Of a stretch of DNA of 64,000 nt, positions 1 to 8,372 are shown in pieces (within the stretch, counting starts at the first letter, position 1; the number at the start of each line of letters is the position of its first letter). Source of the stretch: Chthonomonadaceae bacterium (GTDB taxonomy: Bacteria > Armatimonadota > Chthonomonadetes > Chthonomonadales > Chthonomonadaceae); contig JANXSG010000135.1 in the NCBI GenBank assembly GCA_025352825.1, positions 1-64,000 on the forward strand, written 5' to 3'. Position numbers and translations under genes: made by a program. The notes under the pieces are model-generated. The model worked only from the letters and a program-made list of their open reading frames with translations, did no database searches and had not been told where the DNA came from.

Positions 1-71
1 CGATCAGCGAACTGACTGCATTTGAATTCAGTCTATGTTTGAACACGTGGATTTCCCTCCAAGTAAGTAAT

Positions 72-920
72 TTAGTATGGTGATTGATGGAATAACCGCT
101 GATTTATTGCCGAAATGGTCGCCGAACTAGTCCCACAACACCCCCCGATAATATTGACACCCACGTCATACAGCGTCTTCGCGGTTTCAGCAAACTTTTG
201 TTCCGAAAAATCATATTGCAGAAAGCCTTCCCTGCTCTTAACTGGAAGTCCTGCATTCGGCTGCATCAACAACGGCAGATTAGTAACTGCTCTCATTTTT
301 TCAGCTATTTGGATGAATGTTCTCGGGTTCTCACCACAGTTAGCCCCCACAATATCAGCACCCATATCTGTGACGGTTTTTGCAGCCGTTTCAGGTGAAG
401 TTCCATCGGGCATTAAGCCATTTTCTCGAAAATGAAAAGTGACTGCCTTCATATCTAAATTGAGTGACTTGATGGCATCCATTGCCTCTACAGTCGTTTG
501 AAGCGATGTACAGGTCTCCAGCAGAATAGCGCTTGGCCAGTGAAGGGAGTTCTCGGACAGATACGCAAGTCCGTCAATCTCAATGGCCACAATATTCGGT
601 ATTATCGATACCCATACACCGACTTCGGATTTGCTGCCTTGTACGGCAAGCATTCCAAGTGAAATACCGGCTTGAAAGGCATCGCCCCAATCCTTGCCAG
701 TGCGGAAGCCAAAGGTGTTCGTCGTGATAATCTGCGACCCGGCCACTATATAACTGTTGTGGATTGCACTCACTCTATCCGGAATATCTAAGTTCGCTCC
801 CAGGATATCTTCTTTATCAACACCAGCTTTAATCAGTTCCGTTCCCATTGCACCGTCGGATAAGAATCTCTCTCCTTGACGCAGCCGTTCCAGCAATCTC
901 CTGGAAGCTATCAATGACAT
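72..920 (-). CDS. Homocysteine S-methyltransferase family protein (Hcy domain only)
   Basis: 282 aa, about the size of the stand-alone homocysteine-binding barrel found at the N-terminus of cobalamin-dependent MetH. The start reads LSDGAMGTELI. The zinc-ligand cysteines appear in GANCGEN (about residue 193) and GGCCGT (about residue 260), which is the Cys / Cys-Cys signature of the family. It should activate a thiol such as homocysteine for methyl transfer. No cobalamin or folate domain is attached, so either it uses a methyl donor such as S-methylmethionine or partner proteins lie elsewhere. Its ATG overlaps the end of the upstream CBS gene by 10 bases, so translation is probably coupled. 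The family is clear; the substrate is not. Confidence 0.85.
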   Translation of the reverse strand: MSLIASRRLLERLRQGERFLSDGAMGTELIKAGVDKEDILGANLDIPDRVSAIHNSYIVAGSQIITTNTFGFRTGKDWGDAFQAGISLGMLAVQGSKSEVGVWVSIIPNIVAIEIDGLAYLSENSLHWPSAILLETCTSLQTTVEAMDAIKSLNLDMKAVTFHFRENGLMPDGTSPETAAKTVTDMGADIVGANCGENPRTFIQIAEKMRAVTNLPLLMQPNAGLPVKSREGFLQYDFSEQKFAETAKTLYDVGVNIIGGCCGTSSATISAINQRLFHQSPY

Positions 921-1360
921 CTGTTGATTGTTCCTTCAACAAGTGCACGGCAGATATCTATTCGATTTATAGTTCCAATAAGCTGTCCTTGATCGGAGAC
1001 CACCGGAATACGCTTTAACTTCTTACACATCATAAGATCAGCTGCATCCATAGCCAGGCTGTTTTCACCGACCGATATTGCAGGAGATGTCATTAAATCG
1101 CGTACTAATTCAGAACCTATTCTAACAGCATGCGCGGTTATAGATATTATGGAAGACATCGAACCATTAAAGCCTTTTATGATTCGCTTGTAGATATCTT
1201 TCTCGCTGATATATCCGCAAAGAACACCTTTTGAGTTAATCACAGGCAAACCACTAACCTGGTACAGGTCTATTAAATCTATAGCTTCGCCGATGGTCGC
1301 GTTGTCCGGTACAGTTACGACATGCGTCTTCATCAGCTGCAGAACTATCATTATACTCAT
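911..1360 (-). CDS. Two-CBS-domain protein
   Basis: 149 aa made almost entirely of two CBS modules. The first contains the segment VSGLPVINSKGVLCGYISEKD and the second KRIPVVSDQGQLIGTINRID. CBS pairs bind adenosyl ligands such as AMP, ATP or SAM and regulate partner proteins. The start codon overlaps the stop of the upstream glycosyltransferase in an ATGA, and its own end overlaps the methyltransferase start, so all three are co-transcribed. SAM or another adenosyl ligand would suit the methyl-transfer neighbour, but that is inference. No enzymatic domain is fused to it. Confidence 0.85.
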   Translation of the reverse strand: MSIMIVLQLMKTHVVTVPDNATIGEAIDLIDLYQVSGLPVINSKGVLCGYISEKDIYKRIIKGFNGSMSSIISITAHAVRIGSELVRDLMTSPAISVGENSLAMDAADLMMCKKLKRIPVVSDQGQLIGTINRIDICRALVEGTINRCH

Positions 1361-3150
1361 TTCGCTGGTATTTCCGTGTATTCATTTTCTGGTACGGCGT
1401 ACAATCCAATGGTGAAGAATGGGCGCAGAAGACCAGGAAAGCTGTGAATTCTGTTCTCTTTGCGAAGAAGTTTCGGGTAGTTCCTTACCCACCACTGCTC
1501 CTTCCATTTGGAATCGAACCTGTTATCGTCCAAGATGATAATATACCTCGGGACATGCGGAAATCGTTCAATCGGATGATCGTCATTGCAGAGTCTTGCA
1601 ATTACATTGACTGCTTTGAAATGGTTATTCATGCAAAGTCCGGGAGCAACTGCCCCAAATAGCACACTTGACTCAGGAAGATTTGTATCCAGCCACCGAT
1701 CAGCCTCTATTTGGCGATAAGTAAGATGACTAAGCCAGTCGAACGTCCAGCAGAAGTTCAGTCCGAACCACAGCGCCAGCAGCGCGGCAGAAATCATCGA
1801 TGGCTTTCTAGTTGCAAGTGGTAACTTAAGTCTCCACATTATACCAAAAACAGCACAACAAATAGCGAAACCGACTACCTGCAGCGCTCCGGCCTGCATG
1901 AAATCTGCAGATCGCATCAGATAGTAGAGAATAAAAAAACTTAGAAATGCTCTGCTGAACGAGGATGTGCACAGCAGATCTATTAGTTCTGTTGGCCTGG
2001 ATAATGCAATACCACCCAGGGCAGCCATCGCCGGATAAAACAAAACATAGTAACGACTGGGTGCGTAGTTGATACACATAAACGCCAGCCAAGCCGAATA
2101 TATCCATACTCCACAGAAAAGAACAAATGCGAACTGCAAATTTGTGAGTCTGTTTTTCCAAGTTCGCTTGATAATGAGAAACCCGCACATGGTCGCCAGC
2201 AGCATCTGAATAGCAGTATGTTTGAAAAGATAGGGCAGTAATCCACCGGAATCTGTCCAGGCTCTGCGTAAATTGAAATAGAATGTTTTAATACTATGAG
2301 GAATGAGCTGGACGCTGAAATAGTAGCGGCTCATTTTAGTCATCTCAGCCTGATGAGGTGATATCCAACATATTTTATATACAGTAATTCCGATGAGTAA
2401 TCCGATACTCAGTGGTAATAGCCCTCTTTTCAATGGAATGTCTTTACAAAACAGAAGCACAATAAATGGAGCGGGTATAAGCAGCGCCGCAACTCCCCGC
2501 GTAGCATAGCTTATAATCAACATCAACCCACAAAGTATCCACCAAAATTGAGCTATATTCGGCGTTACTTCATCGGATTTCAACGTTGTGGTTGAACTGA
2601 CGTCGTAAGCTCGTATGAATATCCACAGCACTATTGTCATGAGAAACGCCGCAGGAGTATCCATCAGCGCCATACGGTTGTAGAGCAAATTCGTATGGTC
2701 AAGTCCTAGAAACAGGGTAGCAATTGCGGCAGCATTCGTACCAAACACCCGCCAAACAGTCCGATAGAAAATAATGAGCATTAACAAGCTCAATACTATA
2801 GAGATCAGTCTTGCCTGAATCACCCCTACCCCAGCAAGTTTAAAAACGATCACTTGCAGATAGTGGAGGGTCGGCATGATCAGAGCGTTGTTGAAACCAT
2901 CCGTATGTTCCTGACCGAACAGAACTAGATTCCGAGCATCGTGCGTATAAAATCCTTCATCAGTGAGAAGTGCTGTACTCCAGGATAGTTTTGAATATGC
3001 GTCCGAATCCATAGCAACGAAACGAAGCAGCAACATTAGAATAATACTGATTACGGCTGCAAACCAAACCCATCTGTGCATTTTGAACGAGATTGGTTTC
3101 TCAACCCGGATATCGACTTCGTCGGATTTATTTATTGTGTTAATAGACAT
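1357..3150 (-). CDS. GT39/ArnT-like integral membrane glycosyltransferase
   Basis: 597 aa. A short cytosolic N-terminus is followed by a first membrane segment (about residues 28-46) and an acidic external loop with DEGFYTHDARN. About ten further hydrophobic segments and a soluble C-terminal domain follow. The DE-type loop motif, the GLDHTNLLYNRMALMDTP region and the topology match the dolichyl-phosphate-mannose mannosyltransferase/ArnT superfamily (PMT_2), which transfers sugars from polyprenyl-phosphate donors on the outer face of the inner membrane. It overlaps the downstream CBS gene by 4 bases. No strong ribosome binding site is visible before the ATG. Acceptor unknown. Confidence 0.8.
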   Translation of the reverse strand: MSINTINKSDEVDIRVEKPISFKMHRWVWFAAVISIILMLLLRFVAMDSDAYSKLSWSTALLTDEGFYTHDARNLVLFGQEHTDGFNNALIMPTLHYLQVIVFKLAGVGVIQARLISIVLSLLMLIIFYRTVWRVFGTNAAAIATLFLGLDHTNLLYNRMALMDTPAAFLMTIVLWIFIRAYDVSSTTTLKSDEVTPNIAQFWWILCGLMLIISYATRGVAALLIPAPFIVLLFCKDIPLKRGLLPLSIGLLIGITVYKICWISPHQAEMTKMSRYYFSVQLIPHSIKTFYFNLRRAWTDSGGLLPYLFKHTAIQMLLATMCGFLIIKRTWKNRLTNLQFAFVLFCGVWIYSAWLAFMCINYAPSRYYVLFYPAMAALGGIALSRPTELIDLLCTSSFSRAFLSFFILYYLMRSADFMQAGALQVVGFAICCAVFGIMWRLKLPLATRKPSMISAALLALWFGLNFCWTFDWLSHLTYRQIEADRWLDTNLPESSVLFGAVAPGLCMNNHFKAVNVIARLCNDDHPIERFPHVPRYIIILDDNRFDSKWKEQWWVRNYPKLLRKENRIHSFPGLLRPFFTIGLYAVPENEYTEIPAK

Positions 3151-3206
3151 CTAATATTTTTAGGCAGTCATAAATCGTCTTATTAAGCTAGATTAAATGG
3201 ATGAAA

Positions 3207-3263
3207 GGATTATCAGGATTAAATGCATTTGAAATCAAGTAAATCTCTTAATCCGATTAATCC
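3207..3263. repeat. Imperfect inverted repeat of GGATTAA type
   Basis: The arms are GGATTATCAGGATTAA and, on the other side, TTAATCCGATTAATCC; 13 of 16 positions pair across a 25-base loop. It lies between the YfhO gene and the GT39 gene of the same operon and overlaps the YfhO stop codon. It may be a dispersed repeat or a weak attenuating or mRNA-stabilising hairpin. There is no T-run of terminator type on the minus strand. Confidence 0.45.
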
Positions 3264-5449
3264 GAGTTTAGACAAACTCTCACTCCAATGAAACTGAAAA
3301 GAAGAGATGCAATACAGGTTACGTAGAGGCCGACGGCATATATTCCAGGGCTGTATTGAATATTTATCATACTCCTGCCAGGTGGAAGATAGACAGCCAT
3401 ATAGGCTCCATTTGCTCTGGATATTATTGCGTCACTGCCGTTCACCGCAGCGTGCCATCCCGGATAAGCTGTTACAGAGAATACCAGTATTCCCGGTCTA
3501 TATCCACAATCGGCTAGTATTGAATAGTCAGTAGCGGAGTGTTGATGGACTACGGCAGGAATATAGGCTTCTGAAGCCGTTGGTTCAGGCATCCATTCAA
3601 GATATTGAGATCGCGGGTCGATATTTCCGCTTAGGATCACAGTCCCTTGTGGCAAAAAATCTGGGGCGCTAAGCGCCGATGGAATTCTCAATTTTCCTTC
3701 TAAGTGGCGTGAATGGTGCACTGTCCAAGCTATAGGAGCAGTATCCAGGTTAACAGCAGCTCTAATCTGACCGTAAAATCTTTTACCATACTCATTTGAG
3801 GTGTCCAATTCACTCATTCTTGGATCAAACAGATGGTCGGATGAAGGAACGAGGACAAGGCCAGCATGCATCATTCCGACGAGTCTCGAGAAATTAGGTT
3901 CATTTCTGCGCATCGCAGTCCTGGCGAGACCATCAAGTACAGAAGGAGCGTAGATGGGAACCGGCTCATAACCTGAGGCAGATTCAATGTTCCATCTCAT
4001 ATTTAGATTAGGGATTAGTGTGCTGATAAAACCGTTTTGGTTTTGAATATCCTCGATTCCATAATTACTGTATCCATCCGAGATAAATCTTTGCCCAAGC
4101 AGATCGTGCGCAGGAAGATAGATACGTGAATGAGATTCTATCGATTTTTTTATGACTTCGACAATCTTAGGAGCCGATTCTTTAACGGGTGGAGAATAGG
4201 TCGGATTCCAGTCTAATCCATTCCACCAGAGAGGAATAACGGTTACTAGTATTACACCCCATCTCAGGATGGGTGTATCGCGCGAACTGTTTTCAAGATA
4301 ACGATCCAGTCCAACGGCGCTGAGAACGACGATTGCGAATGTTGTGAGAAACAGGAAACGGGCAGGATCGTGAAAGCTTGATACTCCAGGAATGATCTTG
4401 AACGCAATCCAGTACAGTCCTCCGCTGTTTCCAAAGGAAGTCCAGAGGGCAAATAGCCCTAGAATAGTCCAGAAACGGATGCGTCTGCGTTTCCAGCTCC
4501 ATTTGATGGCGGCGCCCGCGAGAATCAGCGGCAGCCAACCCATAAACAAACTGGGTTCCCAGGCATTTCCTCCGCCCCAGTAGTCCGCACTGGCAGGATG
4601 GCCAAAAAATCTGGGGAATATCAGTGTTAGAAGATGAGATGGTTCAAATACGAATCTGTTAGCCTGTGCAGCAGTCATTTGCCTTCTAGGGCTTTCAACA
4701 AGAAGCTGTACGCAGGGAATAATCTGAGCGGCGGTAAGAGCGAGTCCCAGCGCTAATCCCGCAGAGAGTGTAGCTACAATATTTCTGCGCCGAATGGTTA
4801 GGCGCTGCCTGCGAATATTCCGAAAATGATGCAGTACTCTTATTATAGCGTAAAGCAGCGTACTCATCAAAATGAGATAAGCCATCTGAGGATGCCCTGC
4901 CAGAACGGTGAGCGCGATGATACCGGCTAATATCAGCATACTCCGCAGACAGGGCCGTTCAATAGAACGATCTATGGCTAGCAGCATAAGGGGGAAATAT
5001 GCTGCTGTCTGGGTCATCGAAGGAAACTGCAGTCGGCTGACAAGGCACGAACTCCCCATATATAGCAGTCCGCCAACCAGCGCCGATATCCGATGCCTTC
5101 CCCAGTGGCATAGATAAGTGTAGGTAAATACTCCGCAGAGTGTAATATGGACGACACTCATCACGGATAGAAATAGCGGCGCGGGAAGAATGGCAAGCAA
5201 CCATGTGGGTGGATAGAAAACCGCCATCTGTGGATTGCCAAGATATGGCTGTCCGGAAAGTACATACGGGTTCCAGAGAGGTATCCTTCCGTGAAGAAAT
5301 GCTTCGCGAGCGTACTTCGCCATTGGTTCGAAATAGAGAGAGATGTCTCCCCAGTAGAGCGTTCTTCCCCGGATTAGCGGAGCAAGCAGAACCGCTGAAA
5401 ACAACATAATTATCAGATAGTTCACGCGATGGCTAGGCTGAGGCCTCAT
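3257..5449 (-). CDS. YfhO-family multi-spanning membrane protein (GT-C-like)
   Basis: 730 aa. The N-terminus has a membrane anchor followed by YWGDISLYFEPMAKYAREAF and GRIPLWNPYVLSGQPYLGNPQ, a pattern typical of the YfhO/GT-C fold. Ten or more hydrophobic segments follow, then a soluble region (about residues 420-690) and a final membrane segment. Bacillus YfhO is linked to glycosylation of teichoic acids; here a role in adding sugars from lipid-linked donors to an envelope polymer is likely but unproven. It starts 3 bases after the CofE-like gene stop, so the two are in one operon. The GT39 gene follows after a 106-base gap holding an inverted repeat. Confidence 0.75.
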   Translation of the reverse strand: MRPQPSHRVNYLIIMLFSAVLLAPLIRGRTLYWGDISLYFEPMAKYAREAFLHGRIPLWNPYVLSGQPYLGNPQMAVFYPPTWLLAILPAPLFLSVMSVVHITLCGVFTYTYLCHWGRHRISALVGGLLYMGSSCLVSRLQFPSMTQTAAYFPLMLLAIDRSIERPCLRSMLILAGIIALTVLAGHPQMAYLILMSTLLYAIIRVLHHFRNIRRQRLTIRRRNIVATLSAGLALGLALTAAQIIPCVQLLVESPRRQMTAAQANRFVFEPSHLLTLIFPRFFGHPASADYWGGGNAWEPSLFMGWLPLILAGAAIKWSWKRRRIRFWTILGLFALWTSFGNSGGLYWIAFKIIPGVSSFHDPARFLFLTTFAIVVLSAVGLDRYLENSSRDTPILRWGVILVTVIPLWWNGLDWNPTYSPPVKESAPKIVEVIKKSIESHSRIYLPAHDLLGQRFISDGYSNYGIEDIQNQNGFISTLIPNLNMRWNIESASGYEPVPIYAPSVLDGLARTAMRRNEPNFSRLVGMMHAGLVLVPSSDHLFDPRMSELDTSNEYGKRFYGQIRAAVNLDTAPIAWTVHHSRHLEGKLRIPSALSAPDFLPQGTVILSGNIDPRSQYLEWMPEPTASEAYIPAVVHQHSATDYSILADCGYRPGILVFSVTAYPGWHAAVNGSDAIISRANGAYMAVYLPPGRSMINIQYSPGIYAVGLYVTCIASLLFSFIGVRVCLNSD

Positions 5450-5452
5450 ATC

Positions 5453-6199
5453 CTACTGTTTTACCGCGGCGCTATGTGTACTGGACTGCTCACTTGATTC
5501 CGATTCGGTTGTCACCTCTCGTAGGACGAATATCGGGGTAAGTTCGTCGTTTTGTCCCATAGGGTTATCGAGCATGAGTTCCCTGGCGGTAGCCCGGTCG
5601 ATACCTAGTTTGTGCAAATTGGAACTCATTCCAATTACTTCCACGTTGATGTTGTTTCCGTCGATCATATAGCAGGCGCAGTGAAACATCTCGGCGAGTT
5701 CGGTGCAAGTTTCATCCGGGCGAACGGGAGGAAGCATCGCATACTCATCGAACGGTTTCATGGCTTCCGGGTTAAAACCATCGATCTCCGCAATTCTGTG
5801 CCCAGCTATTCGATAGAAATCTCCTTTGCGTTTTAGAATCAATTTAGATAATCCGCCCAGAATCATAGCCGCTATCATCCTCGGATAACCTGCTAGCTCT
5901 ATAGCAACCTGCATCTTTTTGGGATGGGAATAGCCGATATCATTTTTATGTTTGGTAACATACTTAACGATCAGCCGGGCAAGCGCGCTATCGTGAACCT
6001 CGCTAATGTGGCGCACATTACTCTGGCATATGGTCACAAATTTTTCTGAGAGACAGATAATCGAGGAGGGAGTAAGCTCGGGGGCGGCGTAATTCTCTAT
6101 AGTGCCAGGGAGACTTTCCCCGATGGATACCATATGAGTTTTGACAGCTCGACGCTCGAATGTGCGCGGACCGATTTGCTTTATGGATTTAAAGGACAT
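5453..6199 (-). CDS. CofE-like (coenzyme F420-0:gamma-glutamyl ligase family) protein
   Basis: 248 aa. Sequence features match the F420-0:gamma-glutamyl ligase fold: an N-terminal strand with a hydrophobic PSSIICLSEKFVTICQ segment (about 47-63), a central GYPRMIAAMILGG helix, FYRIAGHRIAEIDGF, and a C-terminal GQNDELTPIFVLRE. The acidic and nucleotide-binding motifs of true CofE are weak, and no other F420 genes are in the window. It may add glutamate or another amino acid to an unrelated substrate. It is the first gene of the minus-strand operon that continues with YfhO and GT39. Family membership is moderately sure; F420 function is not. Confidence 0.6.
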   Translation of the reverse strand: MSFKSIKQIGPRTFERRAVKTHMVSIGESLPGTIENYAAPELTPSSIICLSEKFVTICQSNVRHISEVHDSALARLIVKYVTKHKNDIGYSHPKKMQVAIELAGYPRMIAAMILGGLSKLILKRKGDFYRIAGHRIAEIDGFNPEAMKPFDEYAMLPPVRPDETCTELAEMFHCACYMIDGNNINVEVIGMSSNLHKLGIDRATARELMLDNPMGQNDELTPIFVLREVTTESESSEQSSTHSAAVKQ

Positions 6200-6334
6200 C
6201 GATTATTAATACTCGTGGAGAAATTAGAAGTTTAAAACCGTACTATGAGTGAAAATACGATAAACGCAGTTTAGCATTTTGAACTCGCTTTGTCAAGAAG
6301 TGAAGTTCGTTATTTGGGATTGGGACGGTAACTA

Positions 6335-7468
6335 ATGAGTGGTAATAACATTGCAATTATAGGGGGAACCGGGTTTGAATCTCTCCCGCCTGAAATATAC
6401 GCCGATGAGATTGTTGTTGAAACGAGATTTGGGAACGTGACCGTTCTTAGCGTTTCTTATAACTACGTCGAGCCGTACAAACTCTATTTCCTTCCCAGGC
6501 ATGGAAGCGATCACAGTCTGGCCCCTCACCAGATAAACTATCGTGGAAATATTGCAGCTTTGCAGCAGCTCGAAGTGGATTCTATCTTTGCCTCGAATGC
6601 GGTCGGTTCTCTACGAACTGACCTGCTGCCCGGGCAGTTTGCGCTGCTCACGGACTTCATCGACTATACCCGCGCCCGACCTCTCTCTTTTTTTGGTGAA
6701 GGTGAAGTTTGGAAACATACTGATTTCTCTATTCCATATAGCGATGAGTTACGAAAAGCTATAATGCAAGCGGCTGAAAACAGTGGCATTTCTCTTTTAC
6801 AACAGGCAACCTATCTCTGCTGCGATGGACCCAGATTTGAATCTCCTGCCGAGGTGAGACTATTTGGTAGCTGGGGTGCGGATGTGGTCGGGATGACGGG
6901 ACTGCCCGAAGCCATCTTCGCCCGAGAAGCAGGAATACAGTATGCTGCCTTGGCTATCGTAACAAACCTCGGGGCAGGTTTAACTTCGGAACCCGTAGAT
7001 CATAATGAAGTATCGAGATTGATGCGGGAGAAGCTGCCGGAAGTGCGGGAACTTCTTCTCGCGGCAGCTGCACAGCTTGTAGAGAGTAGAGTAATAAAAC
7101 GGGATTCTACCTCACCCCTGTCCCCCTCTCCCATATTGCTCGATAGCTCGCAAGGAAGAGGGGATGACACGGTCGATAATCTCAGCCCATGCAGGGAGAC
7201 TAAGCGACCGAAAATGGGCTTTGCAAATCCAGCGCGGGGTTTTAGGGGACGAGAAAGTAATGCGAACATAGTCCAAAATTCGCAATTACATCTCACCCCA
7301 ACCCCTCTCCCGAGCGTTCGTTCCTCACTGGGAGAGGAGCAAATGCAGGATACAGTCACCCCCTCTCCCTTGCGAGCTATCGAGCAGCCTGGGAGAGGGG
7401 GACGGGGGGTGAGGTGTAATTGTTTTACTTTCACAGTCCCTTTAACCCCGGCGTCCAATTGGCATTGA
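6335..7468 (+). CDS. MTAP/PNP-family phosphorylase with repeat-derived C-terminal tail
   Basis: 377 aa ORF. Residues 1 to about 255 form a complete MTAP/PNP enzyme: IGGTGFES at the start, PRHGSDH, NYRGNIAAL, SNAVGS, CDGPRFES and GMTGLPEA (phosphate and purine pocket). It would split methylthioadenosine or a purine nucleoside with phosphate, in methionine salvage or purine recycling. TNLGAGL replaces the residues that usually tell MTAP from PNP, so the substrate is open. The last ~120 residues (Pro/Ser/Gly-rich, LTPTPLP-like) are translated from a G-rich inverted-repeat element and are not part of the family, whose members usually end near residue 260-290. The start ATG follows GGGACGG. The sugar isomerase gene follows on the same strand. 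Confidence 0.85.
   Translation: MSGNNIAIIGGTGFESLPPEIYADEIVVETRFGNVTVLSVSYNYVEPYKLYFLPRHGSDHSLAPHQINYRGNIAALQQLEVDSIFASNAVGSLRTDLLPGQFALLTDFIDYTRARPLSFFGEGEVWKHTDFSIPYSDELRKAIMQAAENSGISLLQQATYLCCDGPRFESPAEVRLFGSWGADVVGMTGLPEAIFAREAGIQYAALAIVTNLGAGLTSEPVDHNEVSRLMREKLPEVRELLLAAAAQLVESRVIKRDSTSPLSPSPILLDSSQGRGDDTVDNLSPCRETKRPKMGFANPARGFRGRESNANIVQNSQLHLTPTPLPSVRSSLGEEQMQDTVTPSPLRAIEQPGRGGRGVRCNCFTFTVPLTPASNWH
7105..7422. repeat. Inverted-repeat (MITE-like) element inside the 3' end of the phosphorylase ORF
   Basis: The left end (7105-7165) and right end (7359-7422) are about 60-base inverted copies of each other. Both contain CTCACCCC and CCCCCTCTCCC runs and the 15-mer TCGATAGCTCGCAAG or its complement. 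A second, nested inverted pair (7283-7313 and 7391-7422, CAATTACA / TGTAATTG ends) lies inside. No transposase ORF is present. The whole element is open in the phosphorylase frame and adds its tail. Confidence 0.75.
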
Positions 7469-7516
7469 AAATCCAGACCGACACTAAATTACCGCGTCTA
7501 AATAGAAAGCTGCCTG

Positions 7517-8350
7517 ATGATAAAATATGCAATCTGTAATGAAACGTTTCAAGGATGGGACTGGTCGGATACATGCCATAGAGTATCTCAAATAGGTTAT
7601 TCAGGTATTGAAATTGCCCCGTTCACACTTACAGATGACGTTCGAACACTTTCTCCTCATGCGCGTAATGTGATCTCAAATACTGCAAAAAGGTCGGGGT
7701 TGGAAATCACCGGGCTGCACTGGCTTCTGGTATCGCCGAAAGGACTATCTGTCACTTCGAATGATTCTTCTATTCGCAAAGAGACTTCAGACTATCTGAC
7801 GGCGCTGGTGGATTTTTGCGGAGATTTGGGTGGAAAGATTCTCGTGCTCGGATCACCTGCCCAACGGAGACTGCCCGCTTCCGATGGAGTTAAAACGAGA
7901 ATCCAACTCGCGGAAGATCGAATGCTGGAGTGCTTATTACCGGCACTAGATACTGCAGAGAAAAGAGGAGTTGTCATTTGTCTGGAACCATTGCCAGCTC
8001 CTGAATCAGACTTCATACTTACTCTCGGTGAAGCTGCTGCATTAATATCGCAGTGGAATCATTCAGCATTGCGAACCATTTTCGATGTGAAAAGCGCCTC
8101 TAGCGAAACAGAATCCTTTTCATCTCTCATAGAAAAGCATTTTCCCCTGATCGCACATATCCATGCTAACGATGCTAATCGAAGAGGGCCAGGTTTTGGC
8201 GAAACAGATTTTAATCCGATCTTCGAAATGCTAAGGAAATTGAATTATGATGGATATATATCCGTCGAAGTTTTCAACTATCTTCCTGATCCTATCACTA
8301 TAGCAAATGAAAGTTTACGCTATCTCAGACATATAAAATCGAAATACTAA
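7517..8350 (+). CDS. Sugar phosphate isomerase/epimerase (xylose-isomerase-like TIM barrel)
   Basis: 277 aa, the full length of the AP-endonuclease-2/xylose-isomerase-like barrel family. Visible landmarks are GYSGIEIAPFTL (first strands), GLHWLLVSP, GGKILVLGSPAQR, a metal-binding ICLEPLP (E near 159), TIFDVKSAS, HIHANDANRRGPGFGETDF (metal His/Asp) and YDGYISVEVFNY near the end with a further Glu. It probably isomerises or epimerises a keto-sugar, but the family is catalytically diverse. It follows the phosphorylase by 48 bases and could be read from the same promoter. Confidence 0.8.
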   Translation: MIKYAICNETFQGWDWSDTCHRVSQIGYSGIEIAPFTLTDDVRTLSPHARNVISNTAKRSGLEITGLHWLLVSPKGLSVTSNDSSIRKETSDYLTALVDFCGDLGGKILVLGSPAQRRLPASDGVKTRIQLAEDRMLECLLPALDTAEKRGVVICLEPLPAPESDFILTLGEAAALISQWNHSALRTIFDVKSASSETESFSSLIEKHFPLIAHIHANDANRRGPGFGETDFNPIFEMLRKLNYDGYISVEVFNYLPDPITIANESLRYLRHIKSKY

Positions 8351-8372
8351 TTTTTCAACAATCCATCAGCAC

